A stretch of DNA of 64,000 nucleotides from Pirellulimonas nuda (lineage in GTDB: Bacteria > Planctomycetota > Planctomycetia > Pirellulales > Lacipirellulaceae), in assembly GCF_007750855.1 (NCBI RefSeq), contig NZ_CP036291.1, forward strand, positions 3,348,001-3,412,000, read 5' to 3'. The notes under the pieces are model-generated. The model did no database searches. It saw only the letters and a program-made list of their open reading frames with translations, and had not been told where the DNA came from. Positions within the stretch are counted from its first letter, which is position 1. The number at the start of each line of letters is the position of its first letter. The position numbers were made by a program, and so were the translations under genes. Shown in pieces: positions 29,465 through 38,179 of the stretch.

Positions 29465-29770
29465 TCACGATGGTGGAGTAACTTGGAATCGGTCGTCACC
29501 ATCGCTTGGTTCGGCGCCGTCCTGCCCGCGGATGTACGCCGCGATAGCCTCGTCGGTCACGTTACCGCTGGTCGCCACGAAGTAGCCCCGCGCCCACAGA
29601 TGCCGACCCCAGAACCGCCTCTCAATGTGCTTGAACTCCATCATCAGCTTCCGCGACGTCTTCCCCTTGATGTACTGCATAATCTTGCTCGGCGAGAGTG
29701 TCGGCGGGCACGACAGCAATACGTGCACGTGATCGAGCGACACCGACCCCTGCAGAATCTGGTTCCTCAC
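29465..29770 (-). pseudogene. IS200/IS605-type TnpA (HUH Y1 transposase), N-terminally truncated
   Basis: 101 residues remain of a usual 130-150. L-D-H-V-H-V-L-L-S is the HUH metal motif and E-A-I-A-A-Y-I-R-G-Q near the C-terminus carries the catalytic Tyr. The N-terminal beta strand and K-Y-R-R-x-V-L block are missing; sequence beyond 29770 no longer matches. TGAA-loop hairpins near the 3' end (29448-29459 and 28131-28150) fit an IS200-type right end interrupted by ISAs1. Confidence 0.85.
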
Positions 29771-29822
29771 CAGAACCTGTGGGTGAAAACGGTGAGTGCA
29801 TTTGAGGCAGACCTCAGCTCCG

Positions 29823-29977
29823 GCTCAACAGAGGGGTGTCGCCCCTACGCCTTCCCCCTCGCATCGGCCCTCGCCCCTACGCGGACGGTGCGAGGGGGAA
29901 GGCGGAGGGGCGCCCCCTTTGTTGGAGCAGGAAGCGAAGGTCGGTCCGCCTGTACCCACTAGAAACCCGGATGGACC
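29823..29977 (+). repeat. palindromic repeat element, copy A
   Basis: Contains perfect 15-bp arms (29849-29863 and 29889-29903) and ends in CCCACTAGAAACCCGGATGG. About 77 bp (29901-29977) is repeated in inverse orientation at 32706-32782 with one mismatch seen. Same terminal motif as copies B and C, but a different arm sequence. Confidence 0.88.
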
Positions 29978-30047
29978 CTTGAGTATGGCCTTGCAGAATT
30001 CTTCACCGACGGACATCCGCCATTCCATCCACGATCGTGAGAGCCAT

Positions 30048-30179
30048 GTAGGGGAGGTGGTTCCGACGGCGTTCTCGTGCGTGCCATCCTACCGCCGGAT
30101 GGCCGAGGCGGTGAATCCCTACGGGGACGGACGGGCGTCGGGGCGGATTCTTGAGGCGCTCGCCAAGCGGCTCGCGTAA
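30048..30179 (+). pseudogene. UDP-N-acetylglucosamine 2-epimerase, C-terminal fragment
   Basis: The last 40 or so residues read S-Y-R-R-M-A-E-A-V-N-P-Y-G-D-G-R-A-S, then I-L-E-A-L. This is the WecB/MnaA C-terminal block (N-P-Y-G-D-G-x-A). Upstream of about 30048 the frame runs into repeat element A, so only the 3' end of the gene survives. Probably left behind by recombination at the repeat. Confidence 0.72.
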
Positions 30180-30186
30180 CGTTTTC

Positions 30187-30259
30187 GAGCCGGTAGCGTC
30201 AGCGCCCGGAGTTGGTGCGGTGAAACCCCCGCTACTCCGGGCGCTGACGCTACCGGCTC
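30187..30259. repeat. perfect 25-bp inverted repeat (REP-like hairpin)
   Basis: Arms at 30187-30211 and 30235-30259 are exact reverse complements (GAGCCGGTAGCGTCAGCGCC then CGGAG in the left arm), with a 23-nt loop. No T-run follows. It resembles dispersed extragenic palindromes of planctomycete genomes and lies directly after the epimerase fragment. Confidence 0.92.
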
Positions 30260-30649
30260 CAACGCTGGTTCGCTCCGTGGGGTGCAGGGGTCGGACGCGC
30301 AAGCCGCTGCCCCGGCAGCGGCGCAATCTCTGTATTTCAGAAGGTGATGGTTGTCCGAGCCTCTAGGCGCCTCGCCCCGGGGAGAGCGGCCGAGGGGTTT
30401 CGCGATCCGACGGAATCTAACGAAGGTGCGGTTTTCCGGGGTTTTTTGTTGAATGATGTTTGGGCCTGTGTTACGCTCGCAAGAGTACCCGGGCCGTCGC
30501 GGCCGCTCCTCCTCTCGTTTTCGCTCGTCATGGTCAGAACGCTGGCACGCCGGTCTTGCTGGGTCGGCAGTTAGCCGCGCCGTGTTGTTGGGGTGAATTG
30601 TTTTCGCCGCTTGGCTTTTTCTGTTCCTCATTTCTAGAAGGTTGAACTA
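30260..30649 (+). promoter_or_regulatory. leader region of a PEP-CTERM gene, with weak promoter candidate
   Basis: About 390 bp without a gene. TTGAAT (30449-30454) and TACGCT (30472-30477) are 17 bp apart and could be a weak sigma-70-type promoter, giving a leader of roughly 165 nt. No riboswitch was recognised. Confidence 0.3.
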
Positions 30650-31540
30650 ATGCACTACCCGCGACTCTTATCACTCTCGCAAGGCAACGGCTCCCCGTTG
30701 CAGCGTGGGGCGGTTCTGCTGCCTCTACGCTTGGTTGGCGCTTTCTCGCTTCTGTTGGCAAGCGCCGTGTCTGTGGATGCCGCCAATATCAACGTTGATT
30801 TTGGAACCGGCGGCGCTGTGCAGACGGGCCTGGCCGCCGCACCAGACGCTGCCGGGGCGGTTGCGCAGTGGAACGGGACGACCGGCGGAAGCCCCTCTGT
30901 GGCTTCGTTGCTCGATTCGTTCGGCAACGCCACCGCCGTGGGAATGTCTGTTGGCTCACGCGGCGCTTTTAGCGCCGCGACCCCCCATTCGGAAGTTTCT
31001 GCCGCCGCCGGGGTTGCCGATTTGATGACGGATTACCTCACGTCCAGGGCCAACAGCAACCAGGAAGACCTTAGGACGGGTCAGATCACGGGCCTGCTGG
31101 CCGGAAGCAGCTACGACTTGTACTTCTACGGCCAAGGCGACAACTTTGTCGACACGAACAACAACGGCGGACAGAACGTCGGGGTCCGGATCGGAGCCGA
31201 TGTCCGCCACACGAGTTGGGACGGGGTCGTCGGTGGCGACGGATTTCTGGTCGAGGACATCGAGTACGTTGTCTTCCGCGGCATTGTCGCCGACGGCGCC
31301 GGCGCTATCTCCTTTGAGCACTTCAATCCGGGGACCGGCGCCCACGCCACGGATATGTCGTTCTGGGACAGCGACGGCGGCGCCAACGCGGTCGACATGG
31401 ACGGCAATGCTTCGCGTTTCCACGCACTCAACGGCGTCCAGATCGTCGGCACGTTCCCGGCGCCCGTCCCGGAGCCCGCCTCCTTGTCGCTGCTTCTCTG
31501 CGCCGGCATCGGCATGCTGGCCTACCGACGCCGGTCCTAA
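30650..31540 (+). CDS. exported PEP-CTERM protein
   Basis: 296 residues. Signal peptide about residues 20-45. The middle is a beta-rich domain without a recognised family, with choice-of-anchor-like composition (Gly, Asp, Asn, Ser). The C-terminus is V-P-E-P-A-S-L-S-L-L-L-C-A-G-I-G-M-L-A-Y then R-R-R-S: the V-P-E-P recognition site, hydrophobic helix and Arg tail used by exosortase for cell-surface sorting. No exosortase gene is in the window. It has its own strong terminator and lies alone between repeat elements A and B. Confidence 0.9.
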   Translation: MHYPRLLSLSQGNGSPLQRGAVLLPLRLVGAFSLLLASAVSVDAANINVDFGTGGAVQTGLAAAPDAAGAVAQWNGTTGGSPSVASLLDSFGNATAVGMSVGSRGAFSAATPHSEVSAAAGVADLMTDYLTSRANSNQEDLRTGQITGLLAGSSYDLYFYGQGDNFVDTNNNGGQNVGVRIGADVRHTSWDGVVGGDGFLVEDIEYVVFRGIVADGAGAISFEHFNPGTGAHATDMSFWDSDGGANAVDMDGNASRFHALNGVQIVGTFPAPVPEPASLSLLLCAGIGMLAYRRRS

Positions 31541-31566
31541 GCGACCCGAGTCGACCACCAATGAAG

Positions 31567-31601
31567 AAACGCGTCCTCCTTTGGGAGGACGCGTTTTTTT
31601 T
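31567..31601 (+). terminator. Rho-independent terminator
   Basis: AAACGCGTCCTCC-TTTG-GGAGGACGCGTTT stem followed by further Ts, 26 bp after the PEP-CTERM stop. A 10-bp GC-containing stem plus T-run gives a strong terminator. Confidence 0.93.
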
Positions 31602-31933
31602 GCGCCCGCCGCGCGGCGATCGTGTATGTCGGCGCGTCAACGCTGGGGGGTTCGACGGCGTTCAAACTCCGGGCGGGTGGCTGGGGTCGCAGGCGTCAGC
31701 CGAAGCCCCCAGCAGCGGCGCCAACCCCTATGGCTACTCTGTGGCGACCGCCAGGGGGGCTTCGCTTCGCTACGACCCGAGGCGACCGGCGTTTCCTGCT
31801 GAGGTGATGTCCACCGCTGCGGTTGCGCAATGGACCCATGGGCCTTGGCCTGGGTCGCGAGTAACCAGTGTTACTGCATCCGATGTCGCCGCCGTCGGGA
31901 TACCTCGGAAGGTTTGCTCCGGATCGTTGGGGG
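31602..31933. other. intergenic region without recognisable gene
   Basis: 332 bp between the terminator and the TlpA-like fragment. Nothing identified. Confidence 0.55.
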
Positions 31934-32764
31934 CTAGGGCTTCTGCTCTCGGAGGTTTTTAGCCAGCATTGCTAGATCGCCGCCTTTGACGAGATGACCT
32001 TCAGGGTTGATTAGGAGCATGGTGGGCCAGCCCTGGACGCCATACTTACTGTAGGTTCTCCCCTCGCCATCGAGCAGAACAGGAAACGGCAATTGCTTGC
32101 CGGACCAAGCTCCCTCAACGAGGGGTGCCGCGAGAGCGTCGTAAGCCGCCATCGTTTGAGCCTTCTCCTGCTCCGTGTTGCAGATGGCGAGAACCTCAAA
32201 GCGGTCGCGGTCAGCCGAGTGCTCCTCATAAAACTCCATAAGTTCGGGCAAGCTCTTCCGGATACAGGGACCGCACCAGAGCGCCCAAAAATCGAGTATC
32301 ACCCACTTGCCGTGAAAATCGACTAGCTTCACATTCTTGGGCACCCCGCGAGCGTCGGTGATCTCCAGCTCCGGCGGAGCTTTCCCAAAGTACTCCGTCA
32401 AATCGCGTGGGATGCCATCCTTGTCGCGCGGCAGTGCTACGTCGAGCACGCCCAAATCGCACTTCACTTGATTGCTAGGCACCTCGAAAAGCATCGACCT
32501 TGCCACCGCGCCGTCCGGTTGCTTTCGCGGCCGGAGGCTAGCAGATGGCAATTGGCTGCCGACAGTAAGCTCGTACGTACCAGGCGGTAGAAGGAACGAA
32601 ACTTCCCCTCGGAACGAGCCGCATTGCATGAACCTAGGTCCATTAGGAATGCAAACCCCAGCGGTGGTCCATTCGGGCGTCTTTCCGGCTTCGGAGCAAT
32701 AAATCGGTCCATCCGGGTTTCTAGTGGGTACTGGCGGACCGACCTTCGCTTCCTGCTCCAACAA
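31934..32764 (-). pseudogene. TlpA-like thioredoxin-domain protein, 5' end replaced by repeat element B
   Basis: The open frame has 276 residues but the first 20 (L-E-Q-E-A-K-V-G-P-P-V-P-T-R) are simply translated repeat element B, as the same string appears in copy A. From about residue 25 there is a real protein: a beta domain, then a thioredoxin-like domain with W-A-L-W-C-G-P-C-I-R-K (redox Cys pair) and G-W-P-T-M-L-L-I cis-Pro loop. Exported TlpA-like proteins reduce disulfides or sit in carbohydrate-response clusters. The native signal peptide and start are gone, so it is probably non-functional. Confidence 0.75.
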
Positions 32765-32850
32765 AGGGGGCGCCCCTCCGCCGTCGCTCTCGCATCGGCC
32801 GCAGTAGGGGTGACGGCCGATGCGAGAGCGACGACGAAGGGGCTAGAACC
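32706..32850 (-). repeat. palindromic repeat element, copy B (inverted)
   Basis: Begins with the complement of the shared terminal motif. Perfect 19-bp arms at 32783-32801 and 32814-32832. Its outer 77 bp match copy A in inverse orientation, so A and B bracket about 2.7 kb containing the epimerase fragment, PEP-CTERM gene and TlpA fragment. Confidence 0.88.
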
Positions 32851-32869
32851 CGCTCTGATCCAAAAAACC

Positions 32870-33022
32870 CTATGCGCAAAGTCTCCCGAGCCCCTTCCTC
32901 CTTCACCGTCGCATCGGCCTCGCCCCGCTCCCCAGGGCCGATGCGACGGGGAAGGAGGGAGGGGCGGCCCCTTTCTTCGAGCCCGAGTTGAGGTTTCCTA
33001 CCCACTAGAAACCCGGATGGAC
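32870..33022 (+). repeat. palindromic repeat element, copy C
   Basis: Perfect 14-bp arms at 32906-32919 and 32936-32949, with further partial pairing outside. Ends in the same CCCACTAGAAACCCGGATGG motif as copy A. Arm sequence differs from A and B yet remains self-complementary. Confidence 0.85.
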
Positions 33023-33137
33023 CAGATATTTGCTGTGTGAATCCCTGTTCGTCAACGAACGACAGAATTTGAAGTCCGCGTCAAACCAGACTGGGCAATC
33101 TGAACTGCGACCCAGCCTTCCTCATCATGCGCATCTT

Positions 33138-33152
33138 GATGCGATTGCCCTG
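33138..33152. mobile_element. orphan ISAs1 end
   Basis: GATGCGATTGCCCTG is identical to the outer 15 bp of the ISAs1 terminus at 29406-29424. No transposase is attached, so this is a relic of another ISAs1 copy immediately left of the second sulfatase pair. Confidence 0.7.
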
Positions 33153-33172
33153 GGATTCAACTCAACCGAGAT

Positions 33173-35212
33173 TCAGTCCTTCCGGTTCTCACCGGTTCGG
33201 CTAATTGGCCAAGAGGTGATCACGGAACCATCGGCTCCGATCAATCTAATTTCGGAAATTAGTAACTCACCTGGTTGTTTGCGAGGATCGACTCGAAGTC
33301 GGAAAATGCGTTGCCGTTCCGGTATGAGTAGGTCGATGTCTTGCCACGCATTCGAATCGCCCTCGATTGCAAATGCAATTTTCTTGCCGCGCTGTGGATT
33401 GTCGCCTGGATTGACCGTATACATCAACTCGCCATCGGCAGCGTCACCGGCGCGAACTCGCATGACGAAACGATAGGGACCATCGGGAAGCTGGCGGTCT
33501 CGCCAATCAATGAGGATGCCCGGGTCGTCGCCAGATGCTATCAACCGGACCACTCCGTCGGCCATTTCTAACTTGGTGTTTCGACGCGCTCGAGGCTCGA
33601 TCGCACCGACCGGCTTCAGGTCTGTCCGTGTGTCCGTGTGCGTGCTGCTGGTTGCTGCGGACTGAGTGCTGTACTTAGACCACTTGGGATGGGTATGGGG
33701 TTGCTGTGTTCGTTTGGGCGGTCCAATAAACTTTTCCGGTAGATGCAATTCGTTGACTGCCATTTCGGTCCAGGATTCAACCATATCAGCGAGCCTTTCT
33801 GGATTCGCTTCGGCAAGATTGTTGTTCTCAGCCCGGTCCTCGGCCAGGTTGTAGAGTTCCCAGGCATCGCCCGAGAAACTGACCAGCTTCCAATCGCCGC
33901 TCCGTAAGCCGCGATCGTTCTGGAATTGCAAGTGGATCGGCGGACGATCCTCAAGAGATTCTGCTTTTAAGATCGGTTTCAGCGAGACACCCGAAACGGG
34001 TCTCAGGTCGCGGCCGGCGTAAGTAGTAGGAATCGTCGACTCGGTCACATCGGCCAGGGTAGGCAAGACATCGATCAGGTGCACCGGTTCGTGGGCGATG
34101 GCTCCTGCCTTTGTCGAAAGGCCGTTGGGCCAATGGACGATCGCAGGCGTAGAAATGCCGCCCTCAAATTGGTTCTGCTTGTAGTAACGAAGCGGGCTGT
34201 TGCGCGCCCACGCCCATCCCGTCGAATCACCCAAGGAAACTCCACCGCTGGTGGGCTCAACATCGGTTTCACTTGAGCTGCCGCCGTAGGGACACGCACC
34301 GTTATCGGACACGAACAAGATCAAAGTGTTGTCGAGTTCACCGGCACTTCGCAGGTCTTCGACAAGTCGTCCAATTTCTTGATCGACTCGGTCAATCATG
34401 GCGGCCAGGGTTTGCATCTTAATGACTTCGTTTCCTTGCTGACCGGGCGTCAAATCGTTCCATGCGGGGACGTGTTCCGGACGAAGACTTTCTTGCTGAT
34501 CCACTGGCAACAAGCCGATCTGCTTCTGCTTGGCGACTCGCGCCGACCGAACGGCGTCCCAGCCCGCGTCGTACCGACCGTGGTACTTATCGAAGTCTTC
34601 TTGAAGGGCATGCAAGGGCGCGTGCGGTGCATTAAAAGCGACGTATAGGCACCACGGCTTACGCGTTTGACGAGCTTCGTTGAGAAACTCGATGGCAAAC
34701 GTGACGTCTGCAACGGTTGTGTAAAAATCTCTTGGCGGAACCTTCCATGGTTGACGGCCTAGACGAAAAGAGCCGTTGCCTTTGAAGTAATTGGTCGCTC
34801 CGCTGAGGTGTCCAAAATATCGTTGAAATCCGAAGTCCAGCGGATTCCCATTCAAGTGCCACTTGCCGGTCATGGCGGTGAAGTAGCCGCCGTCGCGAAG
34901 CACTTCGGCTAAAGTCACCGCATGCGTCAGTGCTTTATCACCGGCGGGAATGCAGTACTGGCCCGACAGCAAAGACACCCGCGACGAATGGCATTTCGCC
35001 GTGTTGTAGAACTGCGAGAACCGTAAGCCGCCCGCTGCGAGCGCGTCTAGGTTTGGCGTTTCGATTTCTGCGCCGTAACAGCCGATGTCAGAGAAGCCTA
35101 GGTCGTCGACCATGATGACAACGATGTTGGGCCGTTGGCATAGGCCCGTCGCGCTGAATGCAACGGAGACGATGAACGAAACGAAAGTCCGAAGAGATGG
35201 GTAGTTCATCAT
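33173..35212 (-). CDS. exported sulfatase with variant C-H-S-S-R active site
   Basis: 679 residues, signal peptide about 1-25. Core: R-P-N-I-V-V-I-M-V-D-D-L-G-F-S-D; nucleophile motif A-K-C74-H-S-S-R78; H-Y/F-N-A-P-H-A-P-L-H; and F-V-S-D-N-G-A-C-P. The formylglycine consensus C-x-(P/A)-x-R is replaced by Ser at the third position. After the sulfatase domain (to about 500) comes a linker rich in Thr/His and a beta domain of about 130 residues. Its start overlaps the end of the next upstream gene by 4 nt, so both sulfatases form one operon. GC is well below the flanking genome, consistent with lateral transfer. Confidence 0.9.
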   Translation of the reverse strand: MMNYPSLRTFVSFIVSVAFSATGLCQRPNIVVIMVDDLGFSDIGCYGAEIETPNLDALAAGGLRFSQFYNTAKCHSSRVSLLSGQYCIPAGDKALTHAVTLAEVLRDGGYFTAMTGKWHLNGNPLDFGFQRYFGHLSGATNYFKGNGSFRLGRQPWKVPPRDFYTTVADVTFAIEFLNEARQTRKPWCLYVAFNAPHAPLHALQEDFDKYHGRYDAGWDAVRSARVAKQKQIGLLPVDQQESLRPEHVPAWNDLTPGQQGNEVIKMQTLAAMIDRVDQEIGRLVEDLRSAGELDNTLILFVSDNGACPYGGSSSETDVEPTSGGVSLGDSTGWAWARNSPLRYYKQNQFEGGISTPAIVHWPNGLSTKAGAIAHEPVHLIDVLPTLADVTESTIPTTYAGRDLRPVSGVSLKPILKAESLEDRPPIHLQFQNDRGLRSGDWKLVSFSGDAWELYNLAEDRAENNNLAEANPERLADMVESWTEMAVNELHLPEKFIGPPKRTQQPHTHPKWSKYSTQSAATSSTHTDTRTDLKPVGAIEPRARRNTKLEMADGVVRLIASGDDPGILIDWRDRQLPDGPYRFVMRVRAGDAADGELMYTVNPGDNPQRGKKIAFAIEGDSNAWQDIDLLIPERQRIFRLRVDPRKQPGELLISEIRLIGADGSVITSWPISRTGENRKD

Positions 35213-37755
35213 TGAACTTCTTCTTGTAGTTGGTCGCAGCGACGACGAAGTGTAAGCAACTGACCGTTGAATTCCGGATCGGTGGCGAGGTTGTTCAGTT
35301 GGTCGGGATCGGTTTGATTGTCAAAGAGTTGCTCAAATGGGGGCGTCTCGGACGTGTACCGCGTATAGGTATGCGTCCTTGTGCGAACCCCGATCGTCGT
35401 TGGGATCTTTCCGTTGTGTCCATAAGGGTGGTCGTAAAACATGTCGTCTCGCCATTCGATTTCCTCATTGTCAGTCAACGCGGTCAAATCTAACCCTGAG
35501 ATCGTGTCGGGAATTGGGAGGCCGGCCAGTGCCAGTATCGTCGCTGAAAAATCGGTGGTGATGACAAGTTCATCGGAGACTGCTTCCTGAAGCGGCTTTC
35601 GCAGATCGCACAGGAACCCGGGGACGCGAAGCGATGGCTCGTACATCAGCCACTTTCCGCCGAGACCATGTTCGCCACTGAAGTGGCCGTTGTCCGACGT
35701 GAACAGCACGACGGTATTTTGATCCAAGCCGCGACGATGGAGCTCGGCCATGATGCGGCCCACGCCCATGTCCATGCTCGAAATACTTCGGTAGTAATCG
35801 CTCACGCTGGCCTGATGACGCGCGGGATTGTCCAACAACGTTTGACCGGCAGACCAGCCCAGCGAGCTCTGAACAACGGTCGGCTCGCGCTGTGCATTTG
35901 CTTTCGTCGCAGCCAGCGGTATTGGCATCGTCTTGCCGGCGGTGTACTCCCGCGTTGCGGGGTCCCAATCGCTAAACGGACCGTGCGGCGATTTAAAGAA
36001 CAGCATCATGCAAAACGGTCTGTCAGGGTCGCGACCTTCCAGAAATCGCTGGGCGTGCATCGGGATAATTTCTGCATCGTGATGGATGGGATCGCTGAGC
36101 GTTTCCTTGCCAACACGAACTTGGACGCCGGCGTGGCCACGCTTATCGGCAGGGCAATCACACAGGTCGTCTGAGGATCTCGAGAACCCGTCGTAGCGAA
36201 CATGGCGGCAATCGGATTCGTGGAAGTAGTTGGTTTGTTTGGGCTGACCGGCCCAATAGTCGAAGACCGCGGCGCCCAGGTGCGTTTTTTCGGAAGTGTC
36301 GCCGATGCCCCATTTTCCAAAGAACGCGGTTTGATAGCCGGCATCCCGGAGACGTCCGGGCACCGATTCTCGAAGTTGCTGATGGGTGAAGGTTTCAAAA
36401 AAGTCGCGGATGCCGTGTCGTCCGGGATACTGGCCCGAAAGCAAGTTGGCTCGATTGATCGCGCAGATCGACGTGTTGACGAAACAATTGCGGAAGACCA
36501 TCCCTTGCTTCGCCAGGGCATCCAGGTGCGGAGTCGTGATCGCTGAATTGCCCGCGTAGCCGACCGCATCCTGACGTTGATCGTCGCTGAAGATCATGAC
36601 AATGTTGGGCCGCACGTCGGGCTGCTGGCGTCCCGCCAACGAAGCGGCTTCAACCTTGACGCGAGCAAGCAATGGCAGATCCGGCCCGGGCGGATCGTTC
36701 CTCGTTAAAGTTGCGACAACATCTGCGGCGAGGTCCTTGGTCGTGCTCTGAACCGGAAGGTCGACGTCCATCCAAGCGAGCTGATTCTCATTCCATCTCG
36801 TTCCCATTGCAGCACCAAAAAACAATCTGAACTGGTTCTCAACCTTGCACAGAAACGGGGTGACGTGCCCGTGCGGTGCGAAGGGTCCGGCGTCGGCCAG
36901 CAATCCCTGATGTTGCCAGCGGATCCCGTCGGCCGAAGTCGCCCACAGCGTTCCTTTGCGCGATTCAATTAACATCACGAAAGAACCGTCGATCTGCGAA
37001 ACATGGACGGCGCCCGAGTCGCGATGCATCACGGGGCGAGGATGGCGTTTCCAGGTTAATCCATCGGCGGATTCCGCATAGCCAACCGAGCGTTGCGAGA
37101 CCGAACTTTTGATCGCTTGTTTATCGGGGGCCGAGGCGGGGAGGCTGCTGCGGCCGTCGTACCACATACGAAACTTGCCGTCGTCAAACAGCACGCTCGG
37201 TCGACCAACCAGCAGGCTGTTCCAACTTTCCGGTTCGCCAGGGCCGAATACTTCGCCGCGGTCGACCCAATCGCGACCGTTGTCTGATTCAGCCAACCCG
37301 ATCGTATCGGTTACCCCAATTTCGGCGCGGGTGTAAAACATCTTCCAACGCCCAGCAACTCGCACCACGGACGGATCGTTCACGTGGTTCAATCCCTCAA
37401 CCTGAAAGACAACGCATTCGTCTGTCCAGACTTTGCCGTCACGCGAGGTGGCGAGGCAGATCCGATCGTGGCCGTCCACGCCCTGGGCGCCGTAGTACTG
37501 GTAAAGCGCATCGGAGACACAGATCACGTCTGGCGCGTATGCGTTGCCGCGGCCATGAGGACCGGCGCGGTGCTCAGGATGAAGAGTTGATGGAAAGACC
37601 GATACTGTTTCAGATGACGCGGACGGGCAAACCAAGGCGACTGCCGTCAGCAAACCGACCAACGTCGACCATTTTCGACTGCCTGGTGCGATGGGAAGGG
37701 GAGCAATTCGAATCGGTGCTTTCAGAACGGAATGAATCACGGGAGAGTCCTTCAT
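35209..37755 (-). CDS. fusion of a glycosidase-like beta-propeller with a sulfatase (C-A-I-N-R site)
   Basis: 848 residues. An N-terminal leader with a hydrophobic stretch (about 30-48) precedes about 320 residues that repeat D-G-x-x-W, S-x-D-G and V-x-D-P-S-V-V-R type strands, typical of the five-bladed propeller of GH43/GH32-like proteins. From residue 382, R-P-N-I-V-M-I-F-S-D-D-Q-R starts a full sulfatase domain, with C431-A-I-N-R435 at the nucleophile site, F-F-G-K-W-G-I-G and F-T-S-D-N-G-H-F-S. The third position of the formylglycine motif is Ile, outside C-x-(P/A)-x-R. It overlaps the downstream sulfatase by 4 nt. A coupled glycan-binding or trimming and desulfation role is inferred. 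Confidence 0.87.
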   Translation of the reverse strand: MKDSPVIHSVLKAPIRIAPLPIAPGSRKWSTLVGLLTAVALVCPSASSETVSVFPSTLHPEHRAGPHGRGNAYAPDVICVSDALYQYYGAQGVDGHDRICLATSRDGKVWTDECVVFQVEGLNHVNDPSVVRVAGRWKMFYTRAEIGVTDTIGLAESDNGRDWVDRGEVFGPGEPESWNSLLVGRPSVLFDDGKFRMWYDGRSSLPASAPDKQAIKSSVSQRSVGYAESADGLTWKRHPRPVMHRDSGAVHVSQIDGSFVMLIESRKGTLWATSADGIRWQHQGLLADAGPFAPHGHVTPFLCKVENQFRLFFGAAMGTRWNENQLAWMDVDLPVQSTTKDLAADVVATLTRNDPPGPDLPLLARVKVEAASLAGRQQPDVRPNIVMIFSDDQRQDAVGYAGNSAITTPHLDALAKQGMVFRNCFVNTSICAINRANLLSGQYPGRHGIRDFFETFTHQQLRESVPGRLRDAGYQTAFFGKWGIGDTSEKTHLGAAVFDYWAGQPKQTNYFHESDCRHVRYDGFSRSSDDLCDCPADKRGHAGVQVRVGKETLSDPIHHDAEIIPMHAQRFLEGRDPDRPFCMMLFFKSPHGPFSDWDPATREYTAGKTMPIPLAATKANAQREPTVVQSSLGWSAGQTLLDNPARHQASVSDYYRSISSMDMGVGRIMAELHRRGLDQNTVVLFTSDNGHFSGEHGLGGKWLMYEPSLRVPGFLCDLRKPLQEAVSDELVITTDFSATILALAGLPIPDTISGLDLTALTDNEEIEWRDDMFYDHPYGHNGKIPTTIGVRTRTHTYTRYTSETPPFEQLFDNQTDPDQLNNLATDPEFNGQLLTLRRRCDQLQEEVQ

Positions 37756-38179
37756 CGATAGGTTGCCAACTTTTCAGTGGGTTACGTCACTGCTGACTGA
37801 CCAATGCGCTTTGCGACGGGGCGTTCTCGACATGGAAACGAAGATTCCTCCGAAAATGGTCCGTCCGGGTTTCTCCATGGGTAGAGATCGAGTTCGCCGC
37901 GGTAGAAGAAGATGGCGGTTTCGAAGTGTTGCTTATTGCGGCCCCCCGGGGATGCGACCTCCGGGGGCCCCCCCGCGGACGCCCATCCTCAAGATCTCCC
38001 ACAACTCCATCTTGACCAGTATCTGTTCGCGTGTGGACCGCACGGCCTGCCGGTCGTTTCCCGCTCTCGCGAGGCCCCCATGGCCCGCGTGGCCCGCGCT
38101 GATCTGGTCGGTCCTGCGTAGGTCGCTGCGTACCGCTGCATCCACCGCTGCGTGCGGCGCCGCTCCGGGCGCCGGCGCG
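37756..38179. other. intergenic region with repeat fragments
   Basis: Contains GGTCCGTCCGGGTTTCT near 37858, a degenerate match to the terminal motif of repeat elements A-C. CCCATCCTCAAGATCTCCCA near 37981-38000 recurs with three differences at 39416-39435 beyond the next gene. No gene supported. Confidence 0.55.

Noticed and set aside
29796-30179. 127-residue protein across repeat A and the epimerase fragment
   Set aside because: The N-terminal part is translated repeat sequence shared with another frame; only the 3' end resembles a protein.
30549-30566. Sigma-54-type promoter (TGGCACG and TTGCT) before the PEP-CTERM gene
   Set aside because: The GG and GC elements are 12 nt apart rather than 10, so the spacing is wrong.
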